Part shown: one piece after another, positions 11,345-22,999 of the stretch | Layout: each line of letters starts with the position of its first letter | Position numbering within the stretch: position 1 is the first letter of the stretch | Assembly (NCBI RefSeq): GCF_027579695.1 | Contig: NC_083575.1 | Coordinates: 30,917,382-30,981,381, forward strand | DNA from: Neoarius graeffei | Lineage: Eukaryota > Chordata > Actinopteri > Siluriformes > Ariidae | Reading direction: 5' to 3' | DNA length: 64,000 bases | Notes under the pieces: model-generated | Databases searched by the model: none | Seen by the model: only the letters and a program-made list of their open reading frames with translations | What the model was told of the DNA's origin: nothing | Translations under genes and position numbers: made by a program

Positions 11345-11380
<36 letters not shown>

Positions 11381-11489
11381 GAGAATGAATAAATAACACC
11401 TAATAGGTGTAATAAAATGCTAAAATTCTAATAAGTAAAAATACTAACCTGTGCAAAACAAACAACCACAAGTCATCTGTGCTCTGGTC

Positions 11490-12469
11490 TTATCTGACCT
11501 TGTTTACCAGCTTAACTGACACAGGAACAAACGAGTTTTTAAATCTGTTCAGTCTGCAGTGAGGAATTCTAAACCTTCTACCAGATGGTATCAGCTCATA
11601 CTCGCCATGCATGATGTGTGATGGATCGCAGATAATCTTATTTGCTTGTTGCAGAGTGGCCTGTTCATAAATACTCTGAATGGAGAAGTGCTCTTTAACG
11701 CCAATAATTTTTCCAGCAGCATGAATTAGCCGAAGTAGTTTGTTCTTTAGCTGCACAGAGAGGTTACCAAACCAAGCTGTGATACTATACCTGATCAGAC
11801 TTTCTAAGACTGCCTTATAAAAAAAAATAAACATAAATCTTTGATCAACACCATGAATATAAAAAAAAATAAACATAAATCTTTGATCAACACCATGAAT
11901 TCTCAGGCGACGAAGAAAATGCAACCGTTGCTGTAGTCTGCAACGTCGACATATGTGCTCCAGGTGAGTGCGTTGTCAATAAAGACACCCAGATATTTGT
12001 ATGACTGCACCTGGGCAATGGCTTGATTGTGGATGACCACGGGCCTGTGGTCACCCACTCCTCGAGGGTCGAACACCATTTCTTCCATCTTATTCACATT
12101 CAGAATGAGGTGGTTATCATCGCACCACTCAACAAACCTCTGAATTTCCAGAAAGCAGTCAGATATATCATGATTCTTTTTCAACAGTGATAAAATTGCA
12201 GTGTCGTCTGAGAACTTAATGATGTGATTGTTTGTATAAAAATTTCTACACGCATCTGTGTACAGAGTGAACAGAACCGGTGAACTCATGCATCCCTGTA
12301 GTGCACCTGTGCTCGGAGTTTTAGTTTCAGATAAAGTTCCATTAACACTGACCCGCTGTCTGCGATTTGTTAAAAACGAAAAGTACCATTTAATAATAAA
12401 AGGATGAACATCAAAATCATTTAATCTGCTAATTAAAAGATGTGGCTGCAACGTATTAAAAGCTGACAT
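11490..12469 (-). pseudogene. LINE reverse transcriptase, two overlapping frames
   Basis: The RT core frame (12469-11903) runs from the region before CMSSPVLFTLYTD through the FSDD box to YKYLG. The C-terminal frame (11924-11490) continues with FLRRLRIHGVDQR and ends near KLVNK. The frames overlap by about 20 bases, indicating one indel. The FSDD box keeps both catalytic aspartates. An in-frame 14-codon duplication (FMFIFFYIHGVDQR twice) lies in the linker region. Non-functional because of truncation and frameshift. Confidence 0.65.
11817..11900. repeat. Perfect 42-bp tandem duplication in LINE
   Basis: Positions 11817-11858 and 11859-11900 are identical 42-mers, each beginning AT(A)9TAAAC and ending CACCATGAAT. 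42 is a multiple of three, so the reading frame is kept. Confidence 0.9.
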
Positions 12470-12489
12470 GCAAATGAGCTAGAATCCTC

Positions 12490-13400
12490 CAAGTGCTTAT
12501 TGATAAGGTGGGTCACAGCTAAAATGGTATCTTCAGTAATTCTGTTGCACTGGTTTTACATATGGTTTTGCATTGTCTTGTTGAAATATCCCTGGATATG
12601 ATGTCATCTTGAAGGCAGCGTATGTTGCTCCAATATCTCAGTGCACGTTTCTGCATCAATGCTCCATCACAGAAGTGTAAGTTACCTTTGCCAAGGGCAC
12701 TGACACAACCCCATACCATGATAGACCCTGGCTTTTGGACTTATTGCTGGAAAAAGTCTGGATGGTCCTTTTTGTATTTGGTCCAGAACAAACAGCATCC
12801 ATTTCTTACAAAAAATATCAAAAATAGTGATTCATCTGACTACAATACACATTTCCACTGTTTGATGGCCCATCTCAGATGCCTCCAAGTACAGAGAAGT
12901 TGACAGTGCTTCTGGAAACAGTTAACATAAGGCTTCCTTTGTGCACAATAAAGATTTAACTGGTATTTGTGGATGTAACTCCATGTTGTAGTGCTTGACA
13001 GAGGTTTGCCAAAATAACCCCAAGCCCATGTGGTTATATTAGTTATAGATGCAAGATGGTTCTTGATGCAGTGCCGTCTGAGGGATCGAAGATCACGGGT
13101 TAGGCTTACATTCTTGCCCTTTACACATCAGAATTCCTCCAGAGTCCTTGAATTATTTAATGATATTATGCACCAGAGAGGGTGAACTATCCAAATCCTT
13201 TAGTGTCTTTCTTTGAGGAACATTGGTTTTAAACATTTCAATAATTTTCTCACACATTTGTTGACAAACTGGAGCTCCTTAGCCTTTTTATTTGCTCATC
13301 AAAAACTAGGTCTTTACTGGATACTGCTTTTGTGCCAAATCATGATTACAGTGACCTGCAGATATCACCTGTTTCAAAATCACATCATTATCTAATTGTT
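12490..13400 (-). pseudogene. Tc1-like transposase relic (DD34E family)
   Basis: Minus-strand frames show, in order, an ITRDLRSLRRHC-like DNA-binding block near 13070-13110, QSDES (first Asp) near 12830, MVWGCVSALGKG at 12690-12719, and FQQDNAKPY (second Asp) near 12560-12590. The piece with the third acidic residue is displaced beyond the LINE at 11100-11160. The same blocks occur in better condition at 17914-18936. Many frameshifts and stops. Confidence 0.7.
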
Positions 13401-13488
13401 TCACCTCATTACTAGCCCTAAATTGCCCTGTCCCAACTTTGTGTTGGAATGTGTTTCAGGTCTAAAATGCAGTAATGAATGTATATTA

Positions 13489-13870
13489 GGGCGGCACGGT
13501 GGTGTAGTGGTTAGCGCGGTCGCCTCACAGCAAGAAGGTCCGGGTTTGAGCCCCGTGGCCGGCAAGGACCTTTCTGTGCGGAGTTTGCATGTTCTCCCCG
13601 TGTCCGCGTGGGTTTCCTCCGGGTGCTCCGGTTTCCCCCACAGTCCAAAGACATGCAGGTTAGGTTAACTGGTGACTCTAAAATTTGACCGTAGTTGTGA
13701 ATGTGAGTGTGAATGGTTGTCTGTGTCTATGTGTCAGCCCTGTGATGACCTGGCGACTTGTCCAGGGTGTACCCCGCCTTTCGCCCGTAGTCAGCTGGGA
13801 TAGGCTCCAGCTTGCCTGCGACCCTGTAGAACAGGATAAAGCGGCTAGAGATAATTAGATGAGATGAGAT
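13489..13870 (+). mobile_element. tRNA-derived SINE (family A)
   Basis: Starts GGGCGGCACGGTGG and ends in ATGAG repeats. The 12-bp target duplication GAATGTATATTA lies at 13477-13488 and 13871-13882. It sits inside the right terminal region of the Tc1-like element. Confidence 0.93.
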
Positions 13871-14037
13871 GAATGTATATTAACAAATAAAATTAAGTTG
13901 ACAAGACAAAGCATGAAATATCTTGGGTTCATACTGTCTGCAATGAAATTCAAGTCAAAGTAAATTTAGAAATCACTGCTTCCTTTTTTTTTAATGCATT
14001 TTCCAATCCCATCCCAGATTCTTCTGATTTGAGGTTG

Positions 14038-14447
14038 TACTTGCCCTATAATAAAAGAAGCTTTGACCCATGTTTAGAGCTGTATGCAATATTTTAGAGA
14101 CAGTAATGGCAACCCCATGGATATGTGGGCAATTACAGCTAAATGTAAATCATGACTCACACAGGAAACATAATAGCACAAATCTACAGTATAACTGTAT
14201 ACTGTATAGTTATAGTTATACTGACCGATGAGTCGTCAATGCCACAATGGCTTTTCTGACATTATTAGACGACCACTCCAATCAGTGAATAAGGGGTCAC
14301 CATGAAGCTTTCCTTGTCAATGAGAATGACTGATAAATTCCACCACACATTCCACATATAAATGAGGCCCCTGATCCTTGAGATTTTTCATATGAATTTT
14401 AATGTTGTAAATGGAGGATTTTGACTGTAGTGCTAAAATTCACTAAC
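14038..14447. other. cacul1 intron, no recognised feature
   Basis: No repeat boundary or exon recognised. A TATAACTGTATACTGTATAG-type low-complexity patch lies at 14191-14215. Confidence 0.5.
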
Positions 14448-14574
14448 CTGTACATCTGTTCATAGGATAGAGAAGTGTATTCCGCTGGGCTTTGAGTCAG
14501 CAGCTGTTCAACTGCTTTTTCCAGCCTTGGCCAGTAAGTTTCTTTGTAGTCCTCTTCTGTCATTGCATTCATTG
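14448..14574 (-). CDS. cacul1: cacul1-like coding exon, first visible exon
   Basis: A minus-strand exon with acceptor AG at 14575-14576 (GTTGTTTAG) and donor GTTAGT at 14442-14447. It encodes a 41-codon block with [20 protein letters not shown] and then [18 protein letters not shown], followed by two spare bases that complete a codon with the exon at 1515. Vertebrate CACUL1 reads [23 protein letters not shown] and YEQIY here. The methionines in it are internal in human CACUL1, so upstream exon(s) encoding the N-terminus are expected above 14574, but I cannot identify them. Confidence 0.87.
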
Positions 14575-15739
14575 CTAAACAACCCACAGATTTCAGAGGA
14601 TTAGTCAACCCCATTTATATTTTTAAAACAAATGATCAGATTCTAAAAACATGTGGCTGTTGTAAGTACTAATACACTCAACCTTTTGGTTTCCCATAAA
14701 TATTTTCTTCTTGTTATCTGCACATATCCAATAATAATTTATTAATTAGCTTTTGTGGTAGCTTTGATTACTTGCCATCTAAAATAATCTCGAGGGTTGT
14801 GAGATTGTGTGCAATATGCCATCATCCTATTGTGCCCCTTAACTATCGTCAATTGACAATAGTACTGCATCACCTGTGGCTTTGGAAGGGTGTAGGCTGC
14901 AGCGACTCTCAGGAAATAAAAGAAGGGTGTGTGACCAGACAGACGTAAGACATGCCACGTAAACATTACATCAGTACAGTGAGAAAGTTGTAATTGTTAT
15001 TCACTTGCATTTGCATTTATGCAGATTTTTAAAAATTGTTAATACCATTAACACCATTAACCAAAAACCAATAAAACCATTCACAAGGTCAGGTATGCTG
15101 GTAAAACTAAAGTTGAGACCAAATAAACCAAACCAGTTAAAGTCAAACAAAACCCAAAAATAAACACCGTTTGCCAAATCACAGAAAGTCACACACACAA
15201 ATTGAAAATAGAACTTTATAACAATTTATCTATTTTAAAAGTTATATTACTAAAAATGGGCTTACCTGGACGCAGCCATTTACACTGAAATCAGATATCT
15301 GCCTGTGACATAACTGGATCACTAATAAGCCGTTTACCTTAGTAACACATAGCTATCAAATAAAGGCTTCTAATTCTAAAAAAAAAAATTCTTGGGCACC
15401 ATTGCTCTCTGTCTGTCTGTGTGTTCACTGCTTCAGATGGAAAAGAAAGAACTTCACTGTGCTGTAATGTATATACGACAAAGGCGTCCAAGTCTAAAAA
15501 TCTAATCAGAAATTTTCTGTAACGGTGTGATTTTTACTGGCAACAAAATCCACGAATCAACAGACTTTGACTAAATCTAACTCGGCTAGATGAAGCATGC
15601 CCAGTACTGACACAGATACGAGTAAAAAAATTCCGTTGTCATAGCAAATGCAATTCTTGCAGTCTGAAAAGCTTGCTTTTCTCAGTGAATTTTATGCATG
15701 ACACATAAAAATACAAATACATTTTTTAATTACTTGAGA

Positions 15740-15783
<44 letters not shown>

Positions 15784-16234
15784 CTGTGAGCAGCCAATGA
15801 AGGTGTGTTAATAGGCAGCAAAAGGCTCCGAAAGGCTTGGTATGTATGTACTCACTGTTTACTTTTTTTGTGTGTGTGTCCACTGCTTCAATGATCAGGC
15901 TTATTTTTACAGCCAAATGCTTGACACTCAGACATCTTTAGAGCTGTTTACAATAATTTAGAAGTGATATACAGTATATCCACTAGATCTCAGCCTGAGT
16001 ACGGGTAAGTCATGTGGTGGGTAAGTGACATCACAACCTGAGATAACCTGATGATATTTGAACCTCGGAGAAAGTAAGATATCAGCGCCCAGGAACATTT
16101 TATTTTAAAAGGAAAACAATCCATACACAGTATACAGGTACAAATATGAACAAGTGAACACTCGAACACGTTTTGTATGGATATTATCTGTCAGTACGTA
16201 TAAAGGAGTTCATTTTTTGGGTTTTGTTCAATTT
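14575..16234. other. Intron/intergenic DNA; (CAA)n at 15740-15782; SINE-tail fragment near 15393-15500
   Basis: An (AAC)n microsatellite of about 14 units lies at 15740-15782. Near 15393-15500 a fragment resembles the LINE-like tail of the SINE types at 37215-37430 and 55415-55808 (AACTTCACTGTGCTGTAATGT). No exon is recognised. Confidence 0.5.
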
Positions 16235-17030
16235 TAATTCTGACAAGACAGTAGTAATTGTACTCAGACCACAAGCAAACACTGCATAAGTAAGCTTTCT
16301 GATTACATAATAACTCTGGATGGCCCTTTTGTTTCATCATGTGCAGCAGTAAAAAAACAAACAAACAAACAAAAAAAACTTGCTGTGATTATCAACTCTA
16401 GTCTGTCATTTGAAGTTCATGTAGATAATATTACTAAGATAGCCATATTTCTGAGATGAAATAAGGCTAAGTTAAAAAATGTATCATTACATGAGAGAGA
16501 AAAACTAGTTCATGCTTTTGTTACCACTCGGTAAGGTACCACCTTACTGTCTGGATGTGCCAATAGGTGCATTGTACCAAGCTCCAGTTAGTCCAGAATG
16601 CAGCAGCATTCTAGATCTTACTAGAAGCAGACGATATTACCAAATCACCCCATCTTAGCCACACAGCACTGGCTCCCAATCAAATTTCACAATGATTGTA
16701 AAATACTACTGTTGACCAACAAAGAACTTCTGGTCTTTTATGATCTGCCATGCCTATTTAGATAATATGATGCAGGCTCTTTGTTAGTACCTTGAATAGT
16801 GAAGGCTACAGCAGGGGGTAGAACCTTCTCTTACAAAGCCTCACTGTTATGGAACAGCTTTCCAGTAAGTGTTTGGAACTCAAACAGTCTGTGTTTAAAT
16901 ATAGGCTGAAAACATATTTGCTTAGTCAAGCTTTTTGTTAATAGCTTTTTATTAGGTAAAGGGGCAGATCTGGAAGGTTCATGGGCGTAGAGTATTTTAG
17001 TAAACTGGGATGCTGTGCTGTGCCCCCCCA
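16235..17030 (+). mobile_element. L2 LINE fragment, degraded
   Basis: Aligns by eye with the L2 copy at 33430-34210. Shared landmarks are TCTGACAAGACAGTAGTA, GATTACATAATAACTCTGGA, CATGCTTTTGTTACC, TGTTATGGAACAGC and CTGAAAACATATTTG. All frames are interrupted. Confidence 0.75.
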
Positions 17031-17042
17031 CACACACATTCA

Positions 17043-17466
17043 ATCAGATTGGTTGATGAGTATCAACAACTTTTTTCTGAGGTCTTCAGAAATCTCCTTT
17101 GTTCATGCCATGAACAAATATGCTATTTGAATATGTTAACAAACACATTCCACAAATATGTGTTCCGCAGATCAGACTTAGCACTCACACCTGCTTGTCA
17201 TCCCATTGATTGAAAACACCTGACCCTAATTTCATCTTTAAATTAACTGCTAATCCTTGCAGTTCATGTACGTTTTGCCACTCCCAGATATGTAATATTG
17301 GATCATTTTCCTCAATAAATAAATTACCAAATTGAATTTATCATCTCATTTGTTTAAAATGGACTCTATCATTTTAGGATTTGTGCGAAAATCCAATGAT
17401 GTTTTAGGTTTTATTTATGCAGAAATAGAGAAAATTCTAAAAGGTTCACAAACTGTCAAGCACCAC
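17043..17466 (-). mobile_element. Terminal fragment of a Tc1-like element (same family as 43205-44809)
   Basis: Corresponds to the right 430 bp of the Tc1 copy at 43205-44809: the CTTTGTTCATGCCATG start-codon region, AACACCTGAC, GATATGTAATATTGGATC and the end GTTCACAAACTGTCAAGCACCAC. The rest of that element is missing. Confidence 0.75.
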
Positions 17467-17551
17467 AAAAAAAATGTGCACCATTCACTTGGATTGGATG
17501 TAAATACCCTCAAATTAAAGCTGAAAGTCTATGCTTTGAGATCATTAAATA

Positions 17552-19156
17552 CAACCCCAATTCCAAAAAAGTTGGGACAGAGTACAAATTGTAAATAAAA
17601 ACTGAATGCAATAATTTACAAATCTCAAAAACTGATATTGTATTCACAATAGAACATAGACAACATATCAAATGTCGAAAGTGAGACATTTTGAAATTTC
17701 ATGCCAAATATTGGCTCATTTGAAATTTCATGACAGCAACACATCTCAAAAAAGTTGGGACAGGGGCAATAAGAGGCTGGAAAAGTTAAAGGTACAAAAA
17801 AGGAACAGCTGGAGGACCAAATTGCAACTCATTAGGTCAATTGGCAATAGGTCATTAACATGACTGGGTATAAAAAGAGCCTCTTGGAGTGGCAGCGGCT
17901 CTCAGAAGTAAAGATGGGAAGAGGATCACCAATCCCCCTAATTCTGCGCTGACAAATAGTGGAGCAATATCAGAAAGGAGTTCGACAGTGTAAAATTGCA
18001 AAGAGTTTGAACATATCATCATCTACAGTGCATAATATCATCAAAAGATTCAGAGAATCTGGAAGAATCTCTGTGCATAAGGGTCAAGGCCGGAAAACCA
18101 TACTGGGTGCCCGTGATCTTCGGGCCCTTAGACGGCACTGCATCACATACAGGCATGCTTCTGTAGTGGAAATCACAAAATGGGCTCAGGAATATTTCCA
18201 GAGAACATTATCTGTGAACACAATTCACCGTGCCATCCGCCGTTGCCAGCTTAAACTCTATAGTTCAAAGAAGAAGCCGTATCTAAACACGATCCAGAAG
18301 CGCAGACGTCTTCTCTGGGCCAAGGCTCATTTAAAATTGACTGTGGCAAAGTGGAAAACTGTTCTGTGGTCAGACGAATCAAAATTTGAAGTTCTTTATG
18401 GAAATCAGGGACGCAGTGTCATTGGGACTAAAGAGGAGAAGGACCACCCAAGTTGTTATCAGCGCTCAGTTCAGAAGCCTGCATCTCTGATGGTATGGGG
18501 TTGCATTAGTGCGTGTGGCATGGGCAGCTTACACATCTGGAAAGACACCATCAATGCTGAAAGATATATCCAGGTTCTAGAGCAACATATGCTCCCATCC
18601 AGATGACGTCTCTTTCAGGGAAGACCTTGCATTTTCCAACATGACAATGCCAAACCACATACTGCATCAATTACAGCATCATGGCTGCGTAGAAGAAGGG
18701 TCCGGGTACTGAATTGGCCAGCCTGCAGTCCAGATCTTTCACCCATAGAAAACATTTGGCGCATCATAAAACGGAAGATACGACAAAAAAGACCTAAGAC
18801 AGTTGAGCAACTAGAATCCTACATTAGACAAGAATGGGTTAACATTCCTATCCCTAAACTTGAGCAACTTGTCTCCTCAGTCCCCAGACGTTTACAGACT
18901 GTTGTAAAGAGAAAAGGGGATGTCTCACAGTGGTAAACATGGCCTTGTCCCAACTTTTTTGAGATGTGTTGTTGTCATGAAATTTAAAATCACCTAATTT
19001 TTCTCTTTAAATGATACATTTTCTCAGTTTAAACATTTGATATGTCATCTATGTTCTATTCTGAATAAAATATGGAATTTTGAAACTTCCACATCATTGC
19101 ATTCCATTTTTATTTACAATTTGTACTTTGTCCCAACTTTTTTGGAATCAGGGTTG
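17552..19156 (+). mobile_element. Tc1-like transposon, full length, nearly intact
   Basis: 1605 bp flanked by TA (17550-17551 and 19157-19158). The TIRs begin CAACCCCAATTCCAAAA at the left and CAACCCTGATTCCAAAA at the right (read inward). A second copy of AAAAAAGTTGGGACA lies inside each end (about 17747-17763 and 18947-18962), so the ends have an IR/DR layout. It encodes one transposase on the plus strand. Confidence 0.93.
17914..18936 (+). pseudogene. Tc1-like DD34E transposase with two CGA-to-TGA stops
   Basis: Full-length frame of 340 codons that would cut and paste the element at TA sites. Seen in order: ATG at 17914, an HTH with [20 protein letters not shown], a second DNA-binding part [18 protein letters not shown] (first Asp), [22 protein letters not shown] (second Asp) and PIENIWR (Glu). 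Exactly 34 residues separate the second Asp and the Glu. The only defects I find are TGA at 17950-17952 and 18604-18606, both in positions where CGA (Arg) is expected, which is typical of methylated CpG decay. The TAA end is 18934-18936. Confidence 0.9.
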
Positions 19157-19161
19157 TAATA

Positions 19162-19293
19162 TTGGCTGGCATTGAGTGGTATATTAGATATATTCCATTC
19201 AGCTAGCATGATACTGAACAAGTCAAAGATAAGTTCAGTATCATGCTAGCTGAATGGAATATTTCTGATATACCATGAAAAACAGCCAGCCAA
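19162..19293. repeat. Hairpin-forming inverted repeat
   Basis: A perfect 30-bp inverted pair at 19190-19219 and 19233-19262 with a 13-base loop. Pairing continues imperfectly outward, with GGCTGGC at 19164 against GCCAGCC at 19287. Probably the core of a fold-back MITE. Confidence 0.85.
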
Positions 19294-19299
19294 CAATGT

Positions 19300-19980
19300 G
19301 GGAAATAAGGCCGGACTGGCGGACATTTGCCGGTAATTTTGCATTTGTCCGTCTGTATTTCAAAAGCGTGGGACCGGATGGCTGATAAAAGATAATTTGA
19401 ATTTGTCCATCTGTATTTCAAAAGCATCAAACCAGATGGCCCATGAAAAGATATGGGTCTAATCTACTTCTAATTTTCTTCCAAATGTTACACTGGGCGA
19501 ATACATTATGTCGTAACACAGCCTGTGAAAGGGGGTCTCCGCGGGCACGAATTTAAAAATTCATAACTCGGCCAGCAATGGTCCTAGCCCGGCCAAAATT
19601 TACAGAGACATCCCTCTCCCCAAGCCCTTTTGAATCAGCCCAGGCACGGCCTGCTACAACCGTGGCTTGGCCCACTATTTGCCACGGAGCCCCCAAAAAA
19701 CTTTAACACGAACCCTGGCTTGAGCCAACCTTTAACACGACCACTGATGGTCCTAGCTCCACCAAAATTTACAGGCACCTCCCTCTCCCCAACACCTATC
19801 AAACAAGCTCAGGCTCAGAACAATCCGATGTCAGGAGCGAGCGTATATCGCGGAAACCTTTAGCATGAGCACTGGCTCCAGCCACTTGTGCACACGGAGA
19901 TTTAAAAATTCATAACTCGGCCACCAAAGGTCCTAGCCCCGCCAAAATTTACATGCACCTCCCTCTCCCTGAGTGGTACA
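19300..19980. repeat. Two short tandem-repeat families in one block
   Basis: ATTTGTCCRTCTGTATTTC occurs at 19344 and 19402 as part of two units of about 60 bp. Further on, GGTCCTAGCYCnnCCAAAAT with CACCTCCCTCTCCC-type ends occurs three times (about 19578, 19749, 19930), a period of about 175 bp. No open frame of note. Confidence 0.6.
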
Positions 19981-19987
19981 CTAAATA

Positions 19988-20020
19988 AGACAATAATAAT
20001 AATAATAATAATAATAATAA
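19988..20020. repeat. (AAT)n microsatellite
   Basis: Around ten AAT units follow the tandem block. Confidence 0.9.
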
Positions 20021-20305
20021 ACTCAGTATTCACTGTTGTTTTTATTGCACAATGCAGCTGAACTAGTGTTCTAGGGTTGACAGTATTTGATTATGTTACA
20101 TACATAATACACATACTCAATTTTAACTCTTATGTAAGAATAGCTGCATTGTTAATTACTAAATTTCTTACAGACTTATTATAAACATAGTATAAAAAAT
20201 AGTCATTGTTGACATAATGTTTCATGAGTGTTATTATAGTACCTATATAAGAGGACTAGTAAGGTGTAACCAACTGGAGCATTCTTGCCCCCCCCATACT
20301 TTTTT

Positions 20306-20518
20306 ACCTCCGCCAAGGAGGTTATGTTTTCAGTAGCGTTGGTTTGTTTGTTTGTTGGTTTGTCTGTTAGCAACATTACGGAAAAAGTTATGAACGGATT
20401 GCTCTGAGATTTTTTTCCAGAGGTATGACTGGGCACAAGTAAAAATCCATTAAATTTTGGCGGTGATCCGGATCACCTTCTGGATCCCGGATTTTTTTAA
20501 AGGATTCTTGGCGGAGGT
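20306..20518. mobile_element. Small MITE with 12-bp perfect TIRs
   Basis: ACCTCCGCCAAG at 20306-20317 is exactly inverted as CTTGGCGGAGGT at 20507-20518. The 213-bp body includes a GTTTGTTTG run and GATCCGGATCACC. Non-coding; superfamily not assigned. Confidence 0.7.
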
Positions 20519-20886
20519 CTGCGCTCTCCAAGTGCTTTTCTAGTTCTAGACATGGAACTGACCTGTGTGTGCTACTGTTTTCTTGGGTATAACTTTAAGC
20601 ATGTTGTTCTTGAATCTTCTGACATTTTCTTGTAAATTATATTCAATTTGTAGTGTAATTTGGCCTTTGAAGATCACAAAAATGTGCTTGGAAATAGCTG
20701 AGAAGCCATCTCCAAGCATCTAAAGCCCTTCAGACCCCTGGCCGCATAGTTCCGGGCCTTTGACCCACCATTCGGACAGACTGAAATTTGGAAGGACAGA
20801 CAACATTTCAGACTTGTCTGTCCTGTGACAGTCTGCTTAAAATTCCTTCTTTCCCACACTGAACCAATAATAATAATAATAATAAT

Positions 20887-21259
20887 CTCATCTCATTATC
20901 TCTAGCCGCTTTATCCTGTTCTACAGGGTCGCAAGCAAGCTGGAGCCTATCCCAGCTGACTGCGGGCGAAAGGCGGGGTACACCCTGGACAAGTCGCCAG
21001 GTCATCACAGGGCTGACACATAGACACAGACAACCATTCACACTCACATTCACACCTACGGTCAATTTAGAGTCACCAGTTAACCTAACCTGCATGTCTT
21101 TGGACTGTGGGGGAAACCGGAGCACCCGGAGGAAACCCACGCGGACACGGGGAGAACATGCAAACTCCACACAGAAAGGCCCTCGCCGGCCACGGAGCTC
21201 GAACCCAGACCTTCTTGCTGTGAGGCGACAGCGCTAACCACTACACCACCGTGCCGCCC
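20887..21259 (-). mobile_element. tRNA-derived SINE (family A) in an AAT microsatellite
   Basis: Reverse orientation, ending GTGCCGCCC at 21259. Both flanks are (AAT)n, so the target duplication is hidden in the microsatellite (20868-20886 and 21260-21288). An inverse (ATT)n follows. Confidence 0.92.
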
Positions 21260-21290
<31 letters not shown>

Positions 21291-21915
21291 TATTATTATT
21301 ATTATTATTATACACACTCCTTTCAGGTGTTCAACACGTCTTTCTCTTTTAAAACTCTCTCAAAATCTTCCATATTTAACGACGCAAAGCTAATGGCCAT
21401 GTTTGTTTACAAATTGTCACATCCTGTGTCTGAAACCACTCACTATTCACTATTTAACGGACAATGTAGTGTGTTCACCATTTTGCAGTGCTGTCTGAAT
21501 GTATAGTAAGAATTATTACACCCTATATAATGGACTCATAGTATCCCGCAATGCATCATGAAAAGTAGTGTACAACTGATGGTCACTAACCAAGCAATAT
21601 ATACCATCATGCATTGCGGTCGTACTGAAAGAAAAGCTGTTTCATAAGGACTGTTAAACATTTTAGATTGAGTATAGCAGTAGTTTGTTTTCCCTTATAA
21701 CAATGGGCACGAGACAAATTTATAAGTTGTGGCATGAAAATGTCAATAATGTCAATAAAACTGTAGTGTGTTGGGGATGAATGGATGGAGGAAGAAACAC
21801 ATCAATGGACATTCAAGCACAATTAAAAATAGGAAGAGAATAGAAAATGAGCTAAAACAGAATAAGGCAGATAAAATACAAGAATAAAAGTTACAGTGCA
21901 GAGTGAGGAACTAAT

Positions 21916-22255
21916 CTCATCATCTCTAGCTGCTTTATCCTGTTCTACAGGGTCGCAGGCAAGCTGGAGCCTATCCCAGCTGACTACGGGCGAAAGGTGG
22001 GGTACACCCTGGACAAGTCGCCAGGTCATCACAGGGCTGACACATAGACAACCATTCACACTCACAGTCAATTTATAGTCACCAGTTAACCTAACCTGCA
22101 TGTCTTGGACTGTGGGGGAAACCGGAGCACCCGGAGGAAACCCACGCGGACAACATGCAAACTCCGCACAGAAAGGCCCTCGCCGGCCCCGGGGCTCGAA
22201 CCCGGACCTTCTTGCTGTGAGGCGACAGCGCTAACCACTACACCACCGTGCCGCC
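21916..22255 (-). mobile_element. tRNA-derived SINE (family A), internally shortened
   Basis: The 13-bp target duplication GTGAGGAACTAAT lies at 21903-21915 and 22256-22268. Two internal gaps relative to other copies (about 20-30 bp in the body and near 22150) make it 340 bp long. Confidence 0.93.
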
Positions 22256-22364
22256 GTGAGGAACTAATCAAAAGCCTCAAATTTGATTTAATAAAATGCA
22301 GCGGCAAAGAAGAAAGCATTCAGCCTTGATTTAAAAGAACTGAAAGATGCAGCAGACACAAATT

Positions 22365-22745
22365 TCATCTCATCTCATCTCATTATCTCTAGCCGCTTTA
22401 TCCTTCTACAGGGTCGCAGGCAAGCTGGAGCCTATCCCAGCTGACTACGGGCGAAAGGCGGGGTACACCCTGGACAAGTCGCCAGGTCATCACAGGGCTG
22501 ACACATAGACACAGACAACCATTCACACTCACATTCACACCTACGGTCAATTTAGAGTCACCAGTTAACCTAACCTGCATGTCTTTGGACTGTGGGGGAA
22601 ACCGGAGCACCCGGAGGAAACCCACGCGGACACGGGGAGAACATGCAAACTCCACACAGAAAGGCCCTCGCCGGCCCCGGGGCTCGAACCCAGGACCTTC
22701 TTGCTGTGAGGCGACAGCGCTAACCACTACACCACCGTGCCGCCC
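22365..22745 (-). mobile_element. tRNA-derived SINE (family A)
   Basis: 12-bp target duplication CAGACACAAATT at 22353-22364 and 22746-22757. Lacks AACAGG-type bases found near the tail of other copies (reads CCTTCTACAGG), a feature shared with the copies at 24484 and 25781. Confidence 0.93.
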
Positions 22746-22999
22746 CAGACACAAATTACTTTGTATTTATTAATGTGGGAAATACGCTCAGTATAATATG
22801 GATTTATTATTTTATTCGCGGTCCGGTTTCCATCAAAGCGTGCACTCTGATTGGCTCACGAGCGGTCCGGAATCCTACGATCCGGACCCTGGTTACGAAC
22901 CTTTGGCGACTCGCTCGTTCACAACAACAAACATAGTAGCAATTTTTTTGTCAACATTTATTTTCGCATTTCTCAGTATAATAGCGTTAATTTTACAGC

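Larger units (their letters stand above)
11167..12472 (-). mobile_element. 5'-truncated LINE inserted in a Tc1-like element
   Basis: The minus-strand RT region includes the palm motif with KFSDDTAIL at the catalytic site (12190-12215), CMSSPVLFTLYTD, YKYLGVFIDN, and the C-terminal LPSGRRFR-like block near 11580. The 3' end (left) has AATAAAGTTAATCTTGAA, the same tail type as at 30464-30484. A tandem 42-bp duplication lies at 11817-11900. An (AATA)n stretch at 11346-11380 is in the 3' UTR. Confidence 0.75.
10719..14037 (-). mobile_element. Degraded long-TIR Tc1-like transposon (DD34E type) with two nested insertions
   Basis: Both termini resemble the TIR of the copy at 17552-19156: TAACCCCATATCAG at the left and an inverse ending GAGGTTG at the right, each next to TA. 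Inner repeats of the AAAAAAATTGGGACA type lie near 10903-10920 and, inverted, at 13431-13441. A LINE (11167-12472) and a SINE (13489-13870) have inserted into it. Transposase remains lie on the minus strand in the middle. Confidence 0.7.

Noticed and set aside
13489..13580. tRNA gene in the SINE head
   Set aside because: A- and B-box-like sequences are present, but there is no tRNA cloverleaf or 3' end; it is the promoter part of a SINE.
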